Shown here: positions 44,506 to 54,097 of the stretch, one piece after another
Layout of the letters: the number at the start of each line of letters is the position of its first letter
Numbering within the stretch: position 1 is the first letter of the stretch
Assembly: GCA_024639785.1 (NCBI GenBank)
Contig: JAHEGI010000001.1
Span: forward strand, 108,723-165,618
Source of the DNA: Cryomorphaceae bacterium
GTDB lineage: Bacteria > Bacteroidota > Bacteroidia > Flavobacteriales > Schleiferiaceae
DNA length: 56,896 nucleotides
Direction of reading: 5' to 3'
Made by a program: the position numbers and the translations under genes
The notes under the pieces: model-generated
Seen by the model: only the letters and a program-made list of their open reading frames with translations
The model's database searches: none
Told to the model about the DNA's origin: nothing

Positions 44506-44705
44506 GAGCGCGCGCGAAGCGCGTGCTTCGTTTGTTCGTTGGTTGGCGAGTTGGGTTAAGCAAAGCCCTTTCCCTTAAACGCTTAATGTCTTTTACCCTT
44601 AAACTGTGTGGTGGCCCTTCGCCGCGCGCCGGGACTTTCCGTTGATTTGCCCAACAAACCAACAAACCAACAAACAGCGCGAAGCGCCTCATCCCTTTTG
44701 ACCAA
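44506..44705. repeat. repeat-rich intergenic element with inverted arms
   Basis: Two copies of GCGCGAAGCGC (44512-44522 and 44677-44687) flank the element. Inside them, GTTTGTTCGTTGGTTGG (44529-44545) is a 15/17 reverse-complement match to the three tandem CCAACAAA units at 44651-44674 plus flank. The centre holds TTAAACGCTTAAT..CTTTTACCCTT, shared with 3749-3775. Together these could fold into a long hairpin. No coding sequence is supported. Confidence 0.55.
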
Positions 44706-44738
44706 AACAAAAAGGCCACCCCAAGCGGGGTGGCCTTT
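44706..44738 (-). terminator. terminator after gdhA
   Basis: AAAGGCCACCCC and GGGGTGGCCTTT form a perfect 12-bp stem around AAGC at 44711-44738. On the minus strand TTTTTGTTTT follows, so it ends gdhA transcription. Confidence 0.88.
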
Positions 44739-44759
44739 GACATTCACAAGAAAAAGAAA

Positions 44760-46148
<1,389 letters not shown>

Positions 46149-46156
46149 TTAGCGTC

Positions 46157-47203
46157 ATGCTTGATTCTCCCTCCCCCAAAAGAACTCCATTGTCTGATCT
46201 CGGTGAATTTGCCTTGATTGATCGTTTAACAGCGGCCGTTGAAATCAAGGCGCCCAGCACCAAAAAAGGAGTGGGGGATGATGCCGCGATTCTAGATTTT
46301 GAAGATTCTGAAGTACTGATATCCAAGGATTTACTTGTTGAAGGAGTGCATTTTGACTTGGGCTATGTTCCCTTGAAGCATTTGGGTTACAAGTCGGCTG
46401 TGGTCAACTTCTCAGACATCTATGCGATGAATGGAATACCCAGTCAATTGTTGATTGGCATGGCGGTAAGTAATCGATTTCCCGTCGAGGCACTCGAAGA
46501 AATTTACGCCGGAATGCTCCTAGCTTGCTCCAGGTATGGGGTGGATTTAGTTGGTGGAGACACAACGTCGAGCCAATCGGGCTTGATTTTAAGTGTGACG
46601 GCCGTGGGGCATGTACCCAAAGGGACGGCAGTCCGTCGGGACGGCGCACAGGCTGGCGATTTGCTGGTCGTGACGGGAGATTTGGGTGCGGCCTACATGG
46701 GGCTTCAAGTGCTTGAGCGCGAAAAAGCGGCGTATCAAGCTAATCCCAATTTACAACCAGAACTACAGGGCCATGAGTATGTATTGGAGCGCCAACTCAA
46801 ACCCGAAGCCCGTAAAGATCTAAGGCCACTTCTGAAGGATTTGGGGGTGACGCCAACAAGCATGATGGATGTTTCTGATGGCCTGAGCTCTGAAATTTTG
46901 CACCTAGGAACCCAAAGTGGCTTGGGCTGTACCATTTATGAAGACAAGATTCCAATGGACCCCCAAATGATGCATTTGGCGGAAGAATTTGGCATTAATC
47001 CCATCACGGCTGTGCTCAATGGAGGAGAGGATTATGAAATCTTATTTACCATTCCGATTGCCGAATGGGATAAGATAAAAGGCAATCCGAGCTTGACGCC
47101 CATTGGACACATGACCCAAGACAAAGTTTTCCAGATGGTCACCAATGCGGGCCAAAGCATTCCGCTGGAAGCTCAAGGATGGACGGCATTTCAAGGCGAA
47201 TGA
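46157..47203 (+). CDS. thiL: thiamine-monophosphate kinase
   Basis: Phosphorylates thiamine monophosphate to thiamine diphosphate, the active cofactor. 348 residues of the PurM/ThiL ATP-binding fold. GVGDDAAILDFEDSEVLISKDLLVEGVHFDL carries the Mg-ATP aspartates; NFSDIYAMNGIPSQLLIGMAVS, VDLVGGDTTSS and MMDVSDGLSSEILHLG are ThiL hallmarks. No TPP riboswitch is seen upstream; only 41 bases separate it from divergent gdhA. A terminator follows directly. Confidence 0.95.
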   Translation: MLDSPSPKRTPLSDLGEFALIDRLTAAVEIKAPSTKKGVGDDAAILDFEDSEVLISKDLLVEGVHFDLGYVPLKHLGYKSAVVNFSDIYAMNGIPSQLLIGMAVSNRFPVEALEEIYAGMLLACSRYGVDLVGGDTTSSQSGLILSVTAVGHVPKGTAVRRDGAQAGDLLVVTGDLGAAYMGLQVLEREKAAYQANPNLQPELQGHEYVLERQLKPEARKDLRPLLKDLGVTPTSMMDVSDGLSSEILHLGTQSGLGCTIYEDKIPMDPQMMHLAEEFGINPITAVLNGGEDYEILFTIPIAEWDKIKGNPSLTPIGHMTQDKVFQMVTNAGQSIPLEAQGWTAFQGE

Positions 47204-47236
47204 AAAAAAAACCCGCTGGCTTTCGCCGAGCGGGTT
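47202..47236 (-). terminator. terminator between thiL and lipoprotein gene
   Basis: AACCCGCT (47210-47217) and AGCGGGTT (47229-47236) pair, with an inner GGC/GCC stem. On the minus strand nine or so T follow, making a strong terminator for the lipoprotein gene at 47261. It overlaps the thiL stop. Confidence 0.85.
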
Positions 47237-47260
47237 CCATAGTGCGTGTTTAAACGTCGC

Positions 47261-47761
47261 TTAAAGCTTGTCGAAGCCGTACTCCGTGGTCATCAGAGTT
47301 TCACCAAAGGTGGGATCAACTTCGGAGGTTTGATTACGGAATCTCAAGGTCGTCTCCAAGAATGAAAGCACTTCAAATCCTAGCGTTTCACCGTTGGCTG
47401 TCATATAGATAGAGTCTGGGGTTGCGCCGCCACCGTCCACTGCATACCATGTGCCAGATAGGTTGTCTTGGATGTCGGAACCAAACATTTGACCCATCAT
47501 GTTTAGGGTGATACGAACATCTTGGTTCCACGTGAATGTGTTTTCCATGTCTTCGACATAGGACAGTTCTAGAATATTGTTTGCACGAATTAATGAGTCT
47601 TGTCCAGTGAAGGTGAGGCTTTGCCCAGCAATGTTCATGGAACCGGTGATTGCGATGTCATTCAAATTCCACGTGCCGGCTAACTTTTCTTCCAAAGAAG
47701 GCGCTTTAACGCAGGAAATGGCCAAAGCAGCAAGGCCTAAAATAGAAAGGAGTTTTTTCAT
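47261..47761 (-). CDS. lipocalin-like lipoprotein, first of a paralogous pair
   Basis: 166-residue predicted lipoprotein. MKKLLSILGLAALAISC is a lipoprotein signal with lipid Cys17. The mature part (LEEKLAGTWNLNDIAITGSM, SGTWYAVDGGGATPDSIYMTANGETLGFEVLSFLETTLRFRNQ, TTEYGFDKL) suggests an eight-strand lipocalin-like barrel. It shares order and motifs with the next gene at 47855, pointing to an old tandem duplication. Function is unknown. ATG at 47761 is used; 11 upstream codons in the frame give no signal peptide. A hairpin at 47808-47832 separates it from its paralogue. Confidence 0.75.
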   Translation of the reverse strand: MKKLLSILGLAALAISCVKAPSLEEKLAGTWNLNDIAITGSMNIAGQSLTFTGQDSLIRANNILELSYVEDMENTFTWNQDVRITLNMMGQMFGSDIQDNLSGTWYAVDGGGATPDSIYMTANGETLGFEVLSFLETTLRFRNQTSEVDPTFGETLMTTEYGFDKL

Positions 47762-47807
47762 GGGATGAGGTTGGGGGTTTAATCGAATTATCACAGGCCC
47801 AAATGCA

Positions 47808-47832
47808 AACGGCGTGCCATTGGCACGCCGTT
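47808..47832. terminator. perfect hairpin between the two lipoprotein genes
   Basis: AACGGCGTGCC and GGCACGCCGTT form an 11-bp perfect stem with a 3-base loop. The T run after it on the minus strand is weak (TTTGCATTTG), so it may act as partial terminator, RNA stabiliser or processing site between the genes. Confidence 0.6.
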
Positions 47833-47854
47833 AGATCAAAGGAAGAGGGGTGTT

Positions 47855-48343
47855 TTACTGCTTGGCGAAGCCAAACTCTATCGTCATGTCGACACCTTGT
47901 CCTTGAAAATCGACTACTTGTTGAGTGCGCAAGCGAACACTCGCATCCAGCAAGCTGAGGACTTCGTACTTCGTGATGGTTCCATCGTTGCCAATTAAAT
48001 GGACGGAATCAGGTGCAGCGCCACCGCCATCAATCGTAGTCCAAGTGCCCACACCACTTTGAGCCCAAGGCACATCCAACGTGGTACCCGCAGACACACT
48101 CAAGGTGGCGTCTACAGCATAATTCACGGAGTTTGGCTCTTGAATCAAGGTAAATAAGGATGTAGCTGCAATGTCTTTGTCATTCGCTACCAGTGGAATG
48201 TTCTGACCACCAAAAGCGATTTGGCCAGAGGCAATGATGTCATTGACCAGCCAAGTGCCTTCCATGCGGTCAGCTAAAGTGGGGTCTTTTTTACATGCAG
48301 CTAGTGCTACGAGCACCAGACCTGCCGCGAGAATCTTTTTCAT
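47855..48343 (-). CDS. lipocalin-like lipoprotein, second of a paralogous pair
   Basis: 162-residue predicted lipoprotein with signal MKKILAAGLVLVALAAC (Cys17). Motifs parallel its neighbour: RMEGTWLVNDIIASGQI, GTWTTIDGGGAAPDSVHLIGNDGTITKYEVLSLLDASVRLRTQ and MTIEFGFAKQ. The two proteins line up along most of their length but have diverged well. No known family is named with confidence; lipocalin-like is an inference from the GTW and strand pattern. It starts 17 bases after the sdhB stop on the same strand, so it may be the last gene of the sdh transcript. Confidence 0.75.
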   Translation of the reverse strand: MKKILAAGLVLVALAACKKDPTLADRMEGTWLVNDIIASGQIAFGGQNIPLVANDKDIAATSLFTLIQEPNSVNYAVDATLSVSAGTTLDVPWAQSGVGTWTTIDGGGAAPDSVHLIGNDGTITKYEVLSLLDASVRLRTQQVVDFQGQGVDMTIEFGFAKQ

Positions 48344-48360
48344 AAGGGAAAGGTAATCAA

Positions 48361-49110
48361 TTACTTGGATGTGATGGAAGCCGAAAGGAACTCACGGTTC
48401 ATTCGTGCAATATTCTCAATAGAAATGCCTTTAGGGCATTCCACTTCACATGCCCCGGTGTTGGTACAGTTGCCAAATCCTTCCAAATCCATTTGGTTCA
48501 CCATGTGAAGGACCCTGTCCTTGGCTTCTACCTGCCCTTGAGGAAGGAGTGCGAACTGACTCACTTTGGCAGAAGTGAAAAGCATCGCCGAAGCATTTTT
48601 ACACGTGGCCACGCACGCACCACAACCGATACACGTGGCCGCATCAAATGCCGCATCCGCATCTGGCTTTTCGATAGGGGTCGCATTGGCGTCAGGCAAG
48701 TTGCCCGATGTATTTACGGATACATAGCCTCCTGCCTGAATGATCCGGTCAAACGCACTGCGATCCACCATGAGATCTTTGATCACCGGGAATGCTTTGG
48801 CCCGGAATGGTTCGATGGTAATTTCATCCCCATCCTTGAATTCACGCATGTGCAATTGGCACGTGGTGACACCACGGCCTGGACCATGAGCTTCTCCATT
48901 GATGAACATCGAACACATGCCGCAGATCCCTTCTCGACAATCGTGATCGAAAACAACTGGATCCACCCCTTGGCCAATCAGTTGCTCGTTGAGCACATCG
49001 ATCATTTCCAAAAATGACATGTCATCACTGACTTGGTCCACCTGGTAAGTTTCCATGCGGCCCTTGTCTTGTGGGCCGTTTTGACGCCAAACGTTGAGGG
49101 TAAATTTCAT
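48361..49110 (-). CDS. sdhB: succinate dehydrogenase/fumarate reductase iron-sulfur subunit
   Basis: Electron-transfer subunit of complex II. 249 residues. The N-terminal [2Fe-2S] domain shows [28 protein letters not shown]; the C-terminal ferredoxin-like domain has [18 protein letters not shown] and [15 protein letters not shown] for the [4Fe-4S] and [3Fe-4S] clusters. The cluster ligation is complete. Its ATG overlaps the sdhA stop by four bases. A lipoprotein gene follows 17 bases downstream. Confidence 0.96.
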   Translation of the reverse strand: MKFTLNVWRQNGPQDKGRMETYQVDQVSDDMSFLEMIDVLNEQLIGQGVDPVVFDHDCREGICGMCSMFINGEAHGPGRGVTTCQLHMREFKDGDEITIEPFRAKAFPVIKDLMVDRSAFDRIIQAGGYVSVNTSGNLPDANATPIEKPDADAAFDAATCIGCGACVATCKNASAMLFTSAKVSQFALLPQGQVEAKDRVLHMVNQMDLEGFGNCTNTGACEVECPKGISIENIARMNREFLSASITSK

Positions 49111-51113
49111 TTGTAGGAGCGTGTAATCAGTTTAACATTTTCAAAGACCAGTTGTTCTTTGTGAAGTTTTGCTTTTCCGGGATCTTGATCTGCGAATTCC
49201 CAAGCTGCTACGTAGGCGAATTCATCGTCACGACGAACGGCTTCACCCTCTTCGCTTTGGTACTCCTCTCGGAAGTGACCTCCACAAGATTCTTCACGAC
49301 TCAAGGCATCAAGGCACATCAATTCACCCAACTCAAGGAAGTCCGCTACGCGGCCGGCTTTATCTAATTCTGGGTTCATCTCATGCATCTTGCCTGGCAC
49401 CTTCACTTCCTTGTAGAAGCGCTCACGCAAGCTGCGAATATCTTGGATGGCTTTTTCTAAGCCTTCCTTGTTTCGGGCCATGCCACATTGGTCCCACATG
49501 ATTTTTCCAAGCTCGCGATGGAAAACCTCCACGGGGGTATTCCCCGCATTGTTGAGGAAGCCCTCCATGCGTTGACGCGCGGCAGTTTCAGCGTCAACAA
49601 ACTCAGGCAATTCGGTAGAGATTTTACCGGTCCGAATGTCATCGGCCAAATACGTACCGACCGTGTAAGGGGCTACGAAGTAGCCATCTGCTAGACCTTG
49701 CATCAAGGCAGAAGCGCCTAAGCGGTTGGCGCCGTGGTCAGAGAAATTGGCCTCGCCCAATGCGAAGAGGCCAGGAACGGTCGTCATCAAATTGTAATCT
49801 ACCCAAATGCCCCCCATGGTGTAGTGCACCGCCGGATAAATCATCATAGGCGTTTTGTAGGGGTCTTGGGCTGTGATTTTTTCGTACATCTGGAAGAGGT
49901 TTCCATACTTACTTTCTACAATCGCCTCTCCGAGTTCACGCACTTTTTCAGCACTCGGATGGTGCAAACCTTGAACATGCGCAGCTTCTTTTCCGTAGCG
50001 TTCAATGGCTGATGCAAAATCGAGGTAGACAGCCTCTCCAGTTTTATTCACCCCGAAACCTGCGTCGCAACGCTCTTTGGCCGCTCGCGATGCCACATCT
50101 CGTGGAACAAGGTTACCAAAAGCCGGATATCGACGCTCCAAATAATAATCACGGTCTTCTTCGGCTAGTTGCACTGCCTGAAGTTTCCCGGCGCGAATCG
50201 CTTCTGCATCTTCTTTTTTCTTCGGAACCCAAATGCGTCCGTCATTTCGAAGGGACTCGGACATTAAGGTCAGCTTAGATTGAAAATGGCCGCTGACGGG
50301 GATACACGTTGGGTGAATCTGAGTAAAACAAGGGTTGGCCATGAATGCTCCCTTTCGGTGAGCCTTCCATGCCGCAGTGACATTGGAACCCATCGCATTT
50401 GTGCTCAAATAAAACACATTGCCATAGCCGCCGGTGCAGAGTAAAACGGCATGTGCTGAATGACGCTCTAGTTCGCCTGTGACCAAGTCGCGAGCGATAA
50501 TGCCCCGGGCCTTACCGTCCACTACGACCAATTCGACCATTTCATGACGGGCAAACATTTGGACGCGGCCTTTGGCAACCTGTCGAGAGAGGGCGGAATA
50601 TGCTCCAAGAAGCAGCTGCTGACCGGTTTGCCCTTTAGCGTAAAATGTGCGACTCACCTGAACTCCACCGAATGAACGGTTATCCAATTGGCCGCCATAA
50701 TCGCGAGCAAATGGCACCCCTTGGGCGACACATTGGTCAATAATACTTGCGGAAACTTCAGCTAGGCGATGCACATTCGCTTCACGGCTACGATAATCGC
50801 CTCCCTTGATGGTATCATAGAAAAGACGGAAAGTAGAGTCTCCGTCGTTCTGATAATTTTTTGCGGCGTTGATGCCACCCTGCGCTGCAATAGAATGCGC
50901 CCGTCGAGGAGAATCTTGGAAGCAAAAAGCTTTCACATTGTATCCAAGTTCAGCCAGCGATGCTGCGGCTGAACTGCCGGCCAAGCCTGTGCCCACGACA
51001 ATCACGTCGATTTGGCGCTTGTTGGCTGGGCTCACCAATGGGATTTTGGCCTTGTGTTTGGTCCATTTTTCCGCAATGGGACCTTCGGGAATGTGTGCGT
51101 CTAATGTGGACAT
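49107..51113 (-). CDS. sdhA: succinate dehydrogenase/fumarate reductase flavoprotein subunit
   Basis: Catalytic FAD subunit of complex II, oxidising succinate to fumarate. 668 residues. FAD motif [25 protein letters not shown] (residues ~33-57) and [15 protein letters not shown], which contains the His that binds FAD covalently in this family, are present. [33 protein letters not shown] and [18 protein letters not shown] are standard. This is the Bacteroidota/epsilon-type long form that works with a single sdhC-like cytochrome. It lies 19 bases after sdhC. Confidence 0.96.
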   Translation of the reverse strand: MSTLDAHIPEGPIAEKWTKHKAKIPLVSPANKRQIDVIVVGTGLAGSSAAASLAELGYNVKAFCFQDSPRRAHSIAAQGGINAAKNYQNDGDSTFRLFYDTIKGGDYRSREANVHRLAEVSASIIDQCVAQGVPFARDYGGQLDNRSFGGVQVSRTFYAKGQTGQQLLLGAYSALSRQVAKGRVQMFARHEMVELVVVDGKARGIIARDLVTGELERHSAHAVLLCTGGYGNVFYLSTNAMGSNVTAAWKAHRKGAFMANPCFTQIHPTCIPVSGHFQSKLTLMSESLRNDGRIWVPKKKEDAEAIRAGKLQAVQLAEEDRDYYLERRYPAFGNLVPRDVASRAAKERCDAGFGVNKTGEAVYLDFASAIERYGKEAAHVQGLHHPSAEKVRELGEAIVESKYGNLFQMYEKITAQDPYKTPMMIYPAVHYTMGGIWVDYNLMTTVPGLFALGEANFSDHGANRLGASALMQGLADGYFVAPYTVGTYLADDIRTGKISTELPEFVDAETAARQRMEGFLNNAGNTPVEVFHRELGKIMWDQCGMARNKEGLEKAIQDIRSLRERFYKEVKVPGKMHEMNPELDKAGRVADFLELGELMCLDALSREESCGGHFREEYQSEEGEAVRRDDEFAYVAAWEFADQDPGKAKLHKEQLVFENVKLITRSYK

Positions 51114-51132
51114 AGCAGAATTAGCTAAAAAA

Positions 51133-51810
51133 TCAAGTCAATAAGATGTAGAGCGGAATGCTGGCAAAGGTGGCAGGGACAAGCACCGCAAACCCATACC
51201 CTATGGCTTTAATCCATGGCGTGTAGCGAGGGTGGGACCAGCCCATGGTCTGAAAGGCGCTAGCGAAGCCATGCCATAAGTGGAATCCCAAGGAAATCAT
51301 CGCCACGACATAAAAAAGGCTGTACCAGACTTGCTCAAATGCAGCCACGGTGATCGTGTATAAATCTTTGTAGGTAGAACCTTCTGCATCCGTAATCATT
51401 GGAACAGAACCCCAGTGCATCTCGTACCAAAAGCTCTTCATGTGAATGATAAGAAAAAGCAAGGTGAACGTGCCTAACAAAGCCATGTTCCGTGAGGACC
51501 AATTTGCGTTGGCGGCTCCATTGTATTTCACATAATTTGCCGGACGTGCTGCCATGTTTTGCTTAGCGAGCATCAGGCCATCCACAGTATGAAGGAGAAT
51601 ACTTGCGTAAAGCAAATAGCTCACCGCTTTGATCAAAGGAAAGGTGGTCATAAAGTGGGCGTAGGCATTAAAAGCCTCCTGCTTTCCCATGAGCAACGGG
51701 AGGTTGCCTAATAAGTGGATTACCAAAAAGCTGCACAGGAAGAGCCCCGTCAGGGCCATCCAATATTTGCGTGCAAGAGAAGATCCAAAGAGTCCGCGTG
51801 TGGTCGCCAT
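51133..51810 (-). CDS. sdhC: succinate dehydrogenase cytochrome b subunit
   Basis: Membrane anchor of complex II carrying heme b and the menaquinone site. 225 residues with five membrane helices ([104 protein letters not shown]). Several His in the helices ([32 protein letters not shown]) are likely heme ligands. No separate sdhD is present, as normal for this type. ATG at 51810 starts [20 protein letters not shown]; the 22-codon upstream extension covers the promoter and is rejected. Confidence 0.94.
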   Translation of the reverse strand: MATTRGLFGSSLARKYWMALTGLFLCSFLVIHLLGNLPLLMGKQEAFNAYAHFMTTFPLIKAVSYLLYASILLHTVDGLMLAKQNMAARPANYVKYNGAANANWSSRNMALLGTFTLLFLIIHMKSFWYEMHWGSVPMITDAEGSTYKDLYTITVAAFEQVWYSLFYVVAMISLGFHLWHGFASAFQTMGWSHPRYTPWIKAIGYGFAVLVPATFASIPLYILLT

Positions 51811-51835
51811 AAAAGGGATAAATTCAAGGTTGTCA

Positions 51836-51866
51836 CAAAAGTACAGCCCAAGTGACGCGCTGCAAA
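51836..51866 (-). promoter_or_regulatory. full Bacteroidota promoter TTTG-N19-TACTTTTG for the sdh operon
   Basis: Minus strand: TTTG at 51863-51866, exactly 19 bases, then TACTTTTG at 51836-51843, 25 bases before the sdhC ATG. This is the best promoter match in the window. Confidence 0.8.
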
Positions 51867-51885
51867 GGATAAACACAAAAGCGAT

Positions 51886-51893
51886 TACCTTCG
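51886..51893 (+). promoter_or_regulatory. -7-like element TACCTTCG for pepP
   Basis: TACCTTCG, one base off TAnnTTTG, ends 6 bases before the pepP ATG at 51900. The same variant precedes the SDR gene at 54098. Confidence 0.4.
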
Positions 51894-51899
51894 TTCACT

Positions 51900-53198
51900 A
51901 TGAAATACCTCCCTTTAAAATCTTCCATTTTCGTTCAGAATCGTGCCCGTTTTGCCGCCACGATGTCCGCGAATTCCCTGGCTGTATTCCATTCAAATGA
52001 CCTCTATCCCACTGGGGCCGACGGAACCTTGCCATTCAAGCAGGCCTCTGATATTTTTTGGCTGAGCGGTGTGGATCAGGAAGAATCCATCCTCGTTTTA
52101 TTCCCAGATGCCCCAAAACCAGAGCACCGCGAGATGCTTTTCTTGACGGAGACAAATGCTCATATTGCCGTGTGGGAAGGGGCCAAGCTGGATGCCTCGC
52201 AAGCATTTGAAGTGAGCGGGATTAAAACGGTGTATTGGCTCCAAGATTGGGATCGCATCATCAAAGAAGTCATGAGCCAAACGGAACATGTGTACCTTGT
52301 CACGGAAGAGCATTTGCGCAGAAATAATCCCGTTGAAACAAGAACAATGCGTCTGAATAAGGTACTCAAGGAGACCTTTCCACACCATAGTTACAAACGA
52401 TCAGCGCCTGCTCTGAATGCCCTTCGTGCAGTGAAGACCTCCGAAGAAGTTGAGGTCATGCAGATTGCGGCAGATATTACGGCAGCGGGCTATGATCGAA
52501 TTCTAAAGTTTTTAAAACCAGGGGTTACTGAATTTGAGTTAGAAGCAGAATTCACCCATGAGTTTTTACGCCGACGATCACGTGGATTTGCCTACACCCC
52601 AATTATTGGTAGTGGTCCGAGTGCCTGTGTTCTGCATTACATCGAAAACAATCGTGCATGCCTTTCGGGCGACCTTGTCCTCTTTGACGTAGGGGCTGAA
52701 TATGCCAACTACGCCTGCGATGTGACCCGTTGCTTTCCTGTGAACGGAACTTTTAGCCCCCGCCAACGGCAGGTCTATGAGGCTGTTCTTCGCGTGGAGA
52801 AGGCGGCCATTGCATTGCTTCGCCCTGGAGCCGTTTTAGCCGAATATCACGTCCAAGTTGGCGAGCTGATGACGAAAGAACTCATCGGGCTAGGCCTCAT
52901 CACCCAGGCGGATGTTGACGCTCAGGACCCCGCATGGCCTGCGTACAAGAAGTACTTCATGCACGGGACAAGTCACTATTTGGGAATTGATGTACACGAT
53001 TACGGCTTGTGGGACGGTTCGCCCATGGAAGAAGGCATGGTCTTCACATGCGAGCCGGGAATCTATATCCCCGAAGAGGGCTTAGGAATTCGCATTGAAG
53101 ACGACATTGTCATCACAAAGGAGGGTCATATCAATTTGACTAAGGCGATTCCCAAGGAGGTGGATGAGATTGAGGCTATGATGGCCGGTCGATCATAA
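51900..53198 (+). CDS. pepP: Xaa-Pro aminopeptidase (M24B)
   Basis: Removes N-terminal residues from peptides with proline in position 2. 432 residues. An N-terminal creatinase-like domain (residues ~1-170) is followed by the pita-bread catalytic domain with metal ligands in FDVGAEYANYACDVTRCFPVNG (two Asp), HGTSHYLGIDVHD (His), CEPGIYIPEEG (Glu) and GIRIEDDIVIT (Glu). No signal peptide, so cytoplasmic. It is divergent from sdhC and followed after 22 bases by a methyltransferase gene. The pepP symbol is by family; it could also be a close paralogue. Confidence 0.93.
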   Translation: MKYLPLKSSIFVQNRARFAATMSANSLAVFHSNDLYPTGADGTLPFKQASDIFWLSGVDQEESILVLFPDAPKPEHREMLFLTETNAHIAVWEGAKLDASQAFEVSGIKTVYWLQDWDRIIKEVMSQTEHVYLVTEEHLRRNNPVETRTMRLNKVLKETFPHHSYKRSAPALNALRAVKTSEEVEVMQIAADITAAGYDRILKFLKPGVTEFELEAEFTHEFLRRRSRGFAYTPIIGSGPSACVLHYIENNRACLSGDLVLFDVGAEYANYACDVTRCFPVNGTFSPRQRQVYEAVLRVEKAAIALLRPGAVLAEYHVQVGELMTKELIGLGLITQADVDAQDPAWPAYKKYFMHGTSHYLGIDVHDYGLWDGSPMEEGMVFTCEPGIYIPEEGLGIRIEDDIVITKEGHINLTKAIPKEVDEIEAMMAGRS

Positions 53199-53220
53199 GC
53201 TTTCCCAAAGTAGGCCTTAC

Positions 53221-54063
53221 ATGAAACGAATTTTACGAGGAATTTTCTATGCATTTGGTCCGCGCGCGCGCCGTGTAGTGCGCCGTATAACCTTTGCGCC
53301 GATGGATCTTCTATCGTTGCTTAGGCACGGCGGGCGTCCACGCTATAATGGCATCCCCTTGCCCCTGCCTGGTGAAATCTTTACTGGCGGCGGAGATTTC
53401 TTAGAAAATGGTTTGATTTTCAAAGCCTATTTCCAAACCCTAGGCGGCCTACAGCCACAAGAAACGGTGCTGGATATTGGCAGTGGATTGGGCCGAATGG
53501 CCATCCCTCTCACTGATTTTTTAACGGCCCCCGCGGAATACCACGGCTTTGATGTTGTAGCCTCCGCAGTGGACGATTGTCGGCAACGCATTTCCATGCG
53601 TTTTCCGCAATTTCACTTTCAGCACGTATCCTTGGTGAACGATCTGTACACCTTAGAAGGTGCCTCGGCAGATCGATTTTCTTTTCCGTATTCGGAGAAT
53701 CAATTTGACTTTGCTTGGGCTACTTCCGTTTTTACTCATATGGAAAGGGCCGAAGTCCAAAACTACCTGCGCGAAGCGCGCCGCGTGCTCAAGCCCGGCG
53801 GGCGCTTTTTGGCCACTTTTTTCTTGACCGATGAAGAGGCGCTTTCCTGCGCCAAAGGCAGTGCTTATGAATTCAACGTTCAACGGGGTGAAGATTGGTA
53901 CATGGATGCCGAAGTGAAGGGGGCCAACGTGGGCTTTACCCCAGAAAATCTGAAGCGTTGGGCGGAAGAAGCGGGCTGGACAGAGACTCGCATCCATCTT
54001 GGCCGCTGGTCCGGGCGCTCGGGCCAAACGACCGACTTTCAGGACATCGTCGTCTTTTCGTGA
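53221..54063 (+). CDS. class I SAM-dependent methyltransferase
   Basis: 280-residue cytoplasmic protein. The Rossmann-fold SAM motif is ETVLDIGSGLGRMAIPLTDFL (residues ~81-100); later motifs are YHGFDVVASAVDDCRQR, NQFDFAWATSVFTHME and EARRVLKPGGRFLATFFL. This is the Methyltransf_11/25-like group. The N-terminal ~70 residues are basic (ILRGIFYAFGPRARRVVRRI). The substrate is unknown. It is 22 bases after pepP and 34 before an SDR gene, on the same strand. Confidence 0.86.
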   Translation: MKRILRGIFYAFGPRARRVVRRITFAPMDLLSLLRHGGRPRYNGIPLPLPGEIFTGGGDFLENGLIFKAYFQTLGGLQPQETVLDIGSGLGRMAIPLTDFLTAPAEYHGFDVVASAVDDCRQRISMRFPQFHFQHVSLVNDLYTLEGASADRFSFPYSENQFDFAWATSVFTHMERAEVQNYLREARRVLKPGGRFLATFFLTDEEALSCAKGSAYEFNVQRGEDWYMDAEVKGANVGFTPENLKRWAEEAGWTETRIHLGRWSGRSGQTTDFQDIVVFS

Positions 54064-54085
54064 ACGGCTAAACCGATGCCTTGCC

Positions 54086-54093
54086 TACCTTCG
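54086..54093 (+). promoter_or_regulatory. -7-like element TACCTTCG for the SDR gene
   Basis: TACCTTCG ends 4 bases before the ATG at 54098. It matches the variant before pepP and suggests a separate, near-leaderless transcript for the SDR-ALDH pair. Confidence 0.4.
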
Positions 54094-54097
54094 GGGT

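Noticed and set aside
44651-44675. Possible CRISPR array from tandem CCAACAAA units
   Set aside because: Three 8-base units in direct contact without spacers and no cas genes nearby; a simple tandem repeat.
53771-53784. Third copy of GCGCGAAGCGC
   Set aside because: It lies within methyltransferase codons for Arg-Glu-Ala-Arg (REAR), so it is explained by coding, not by the intergenic element.
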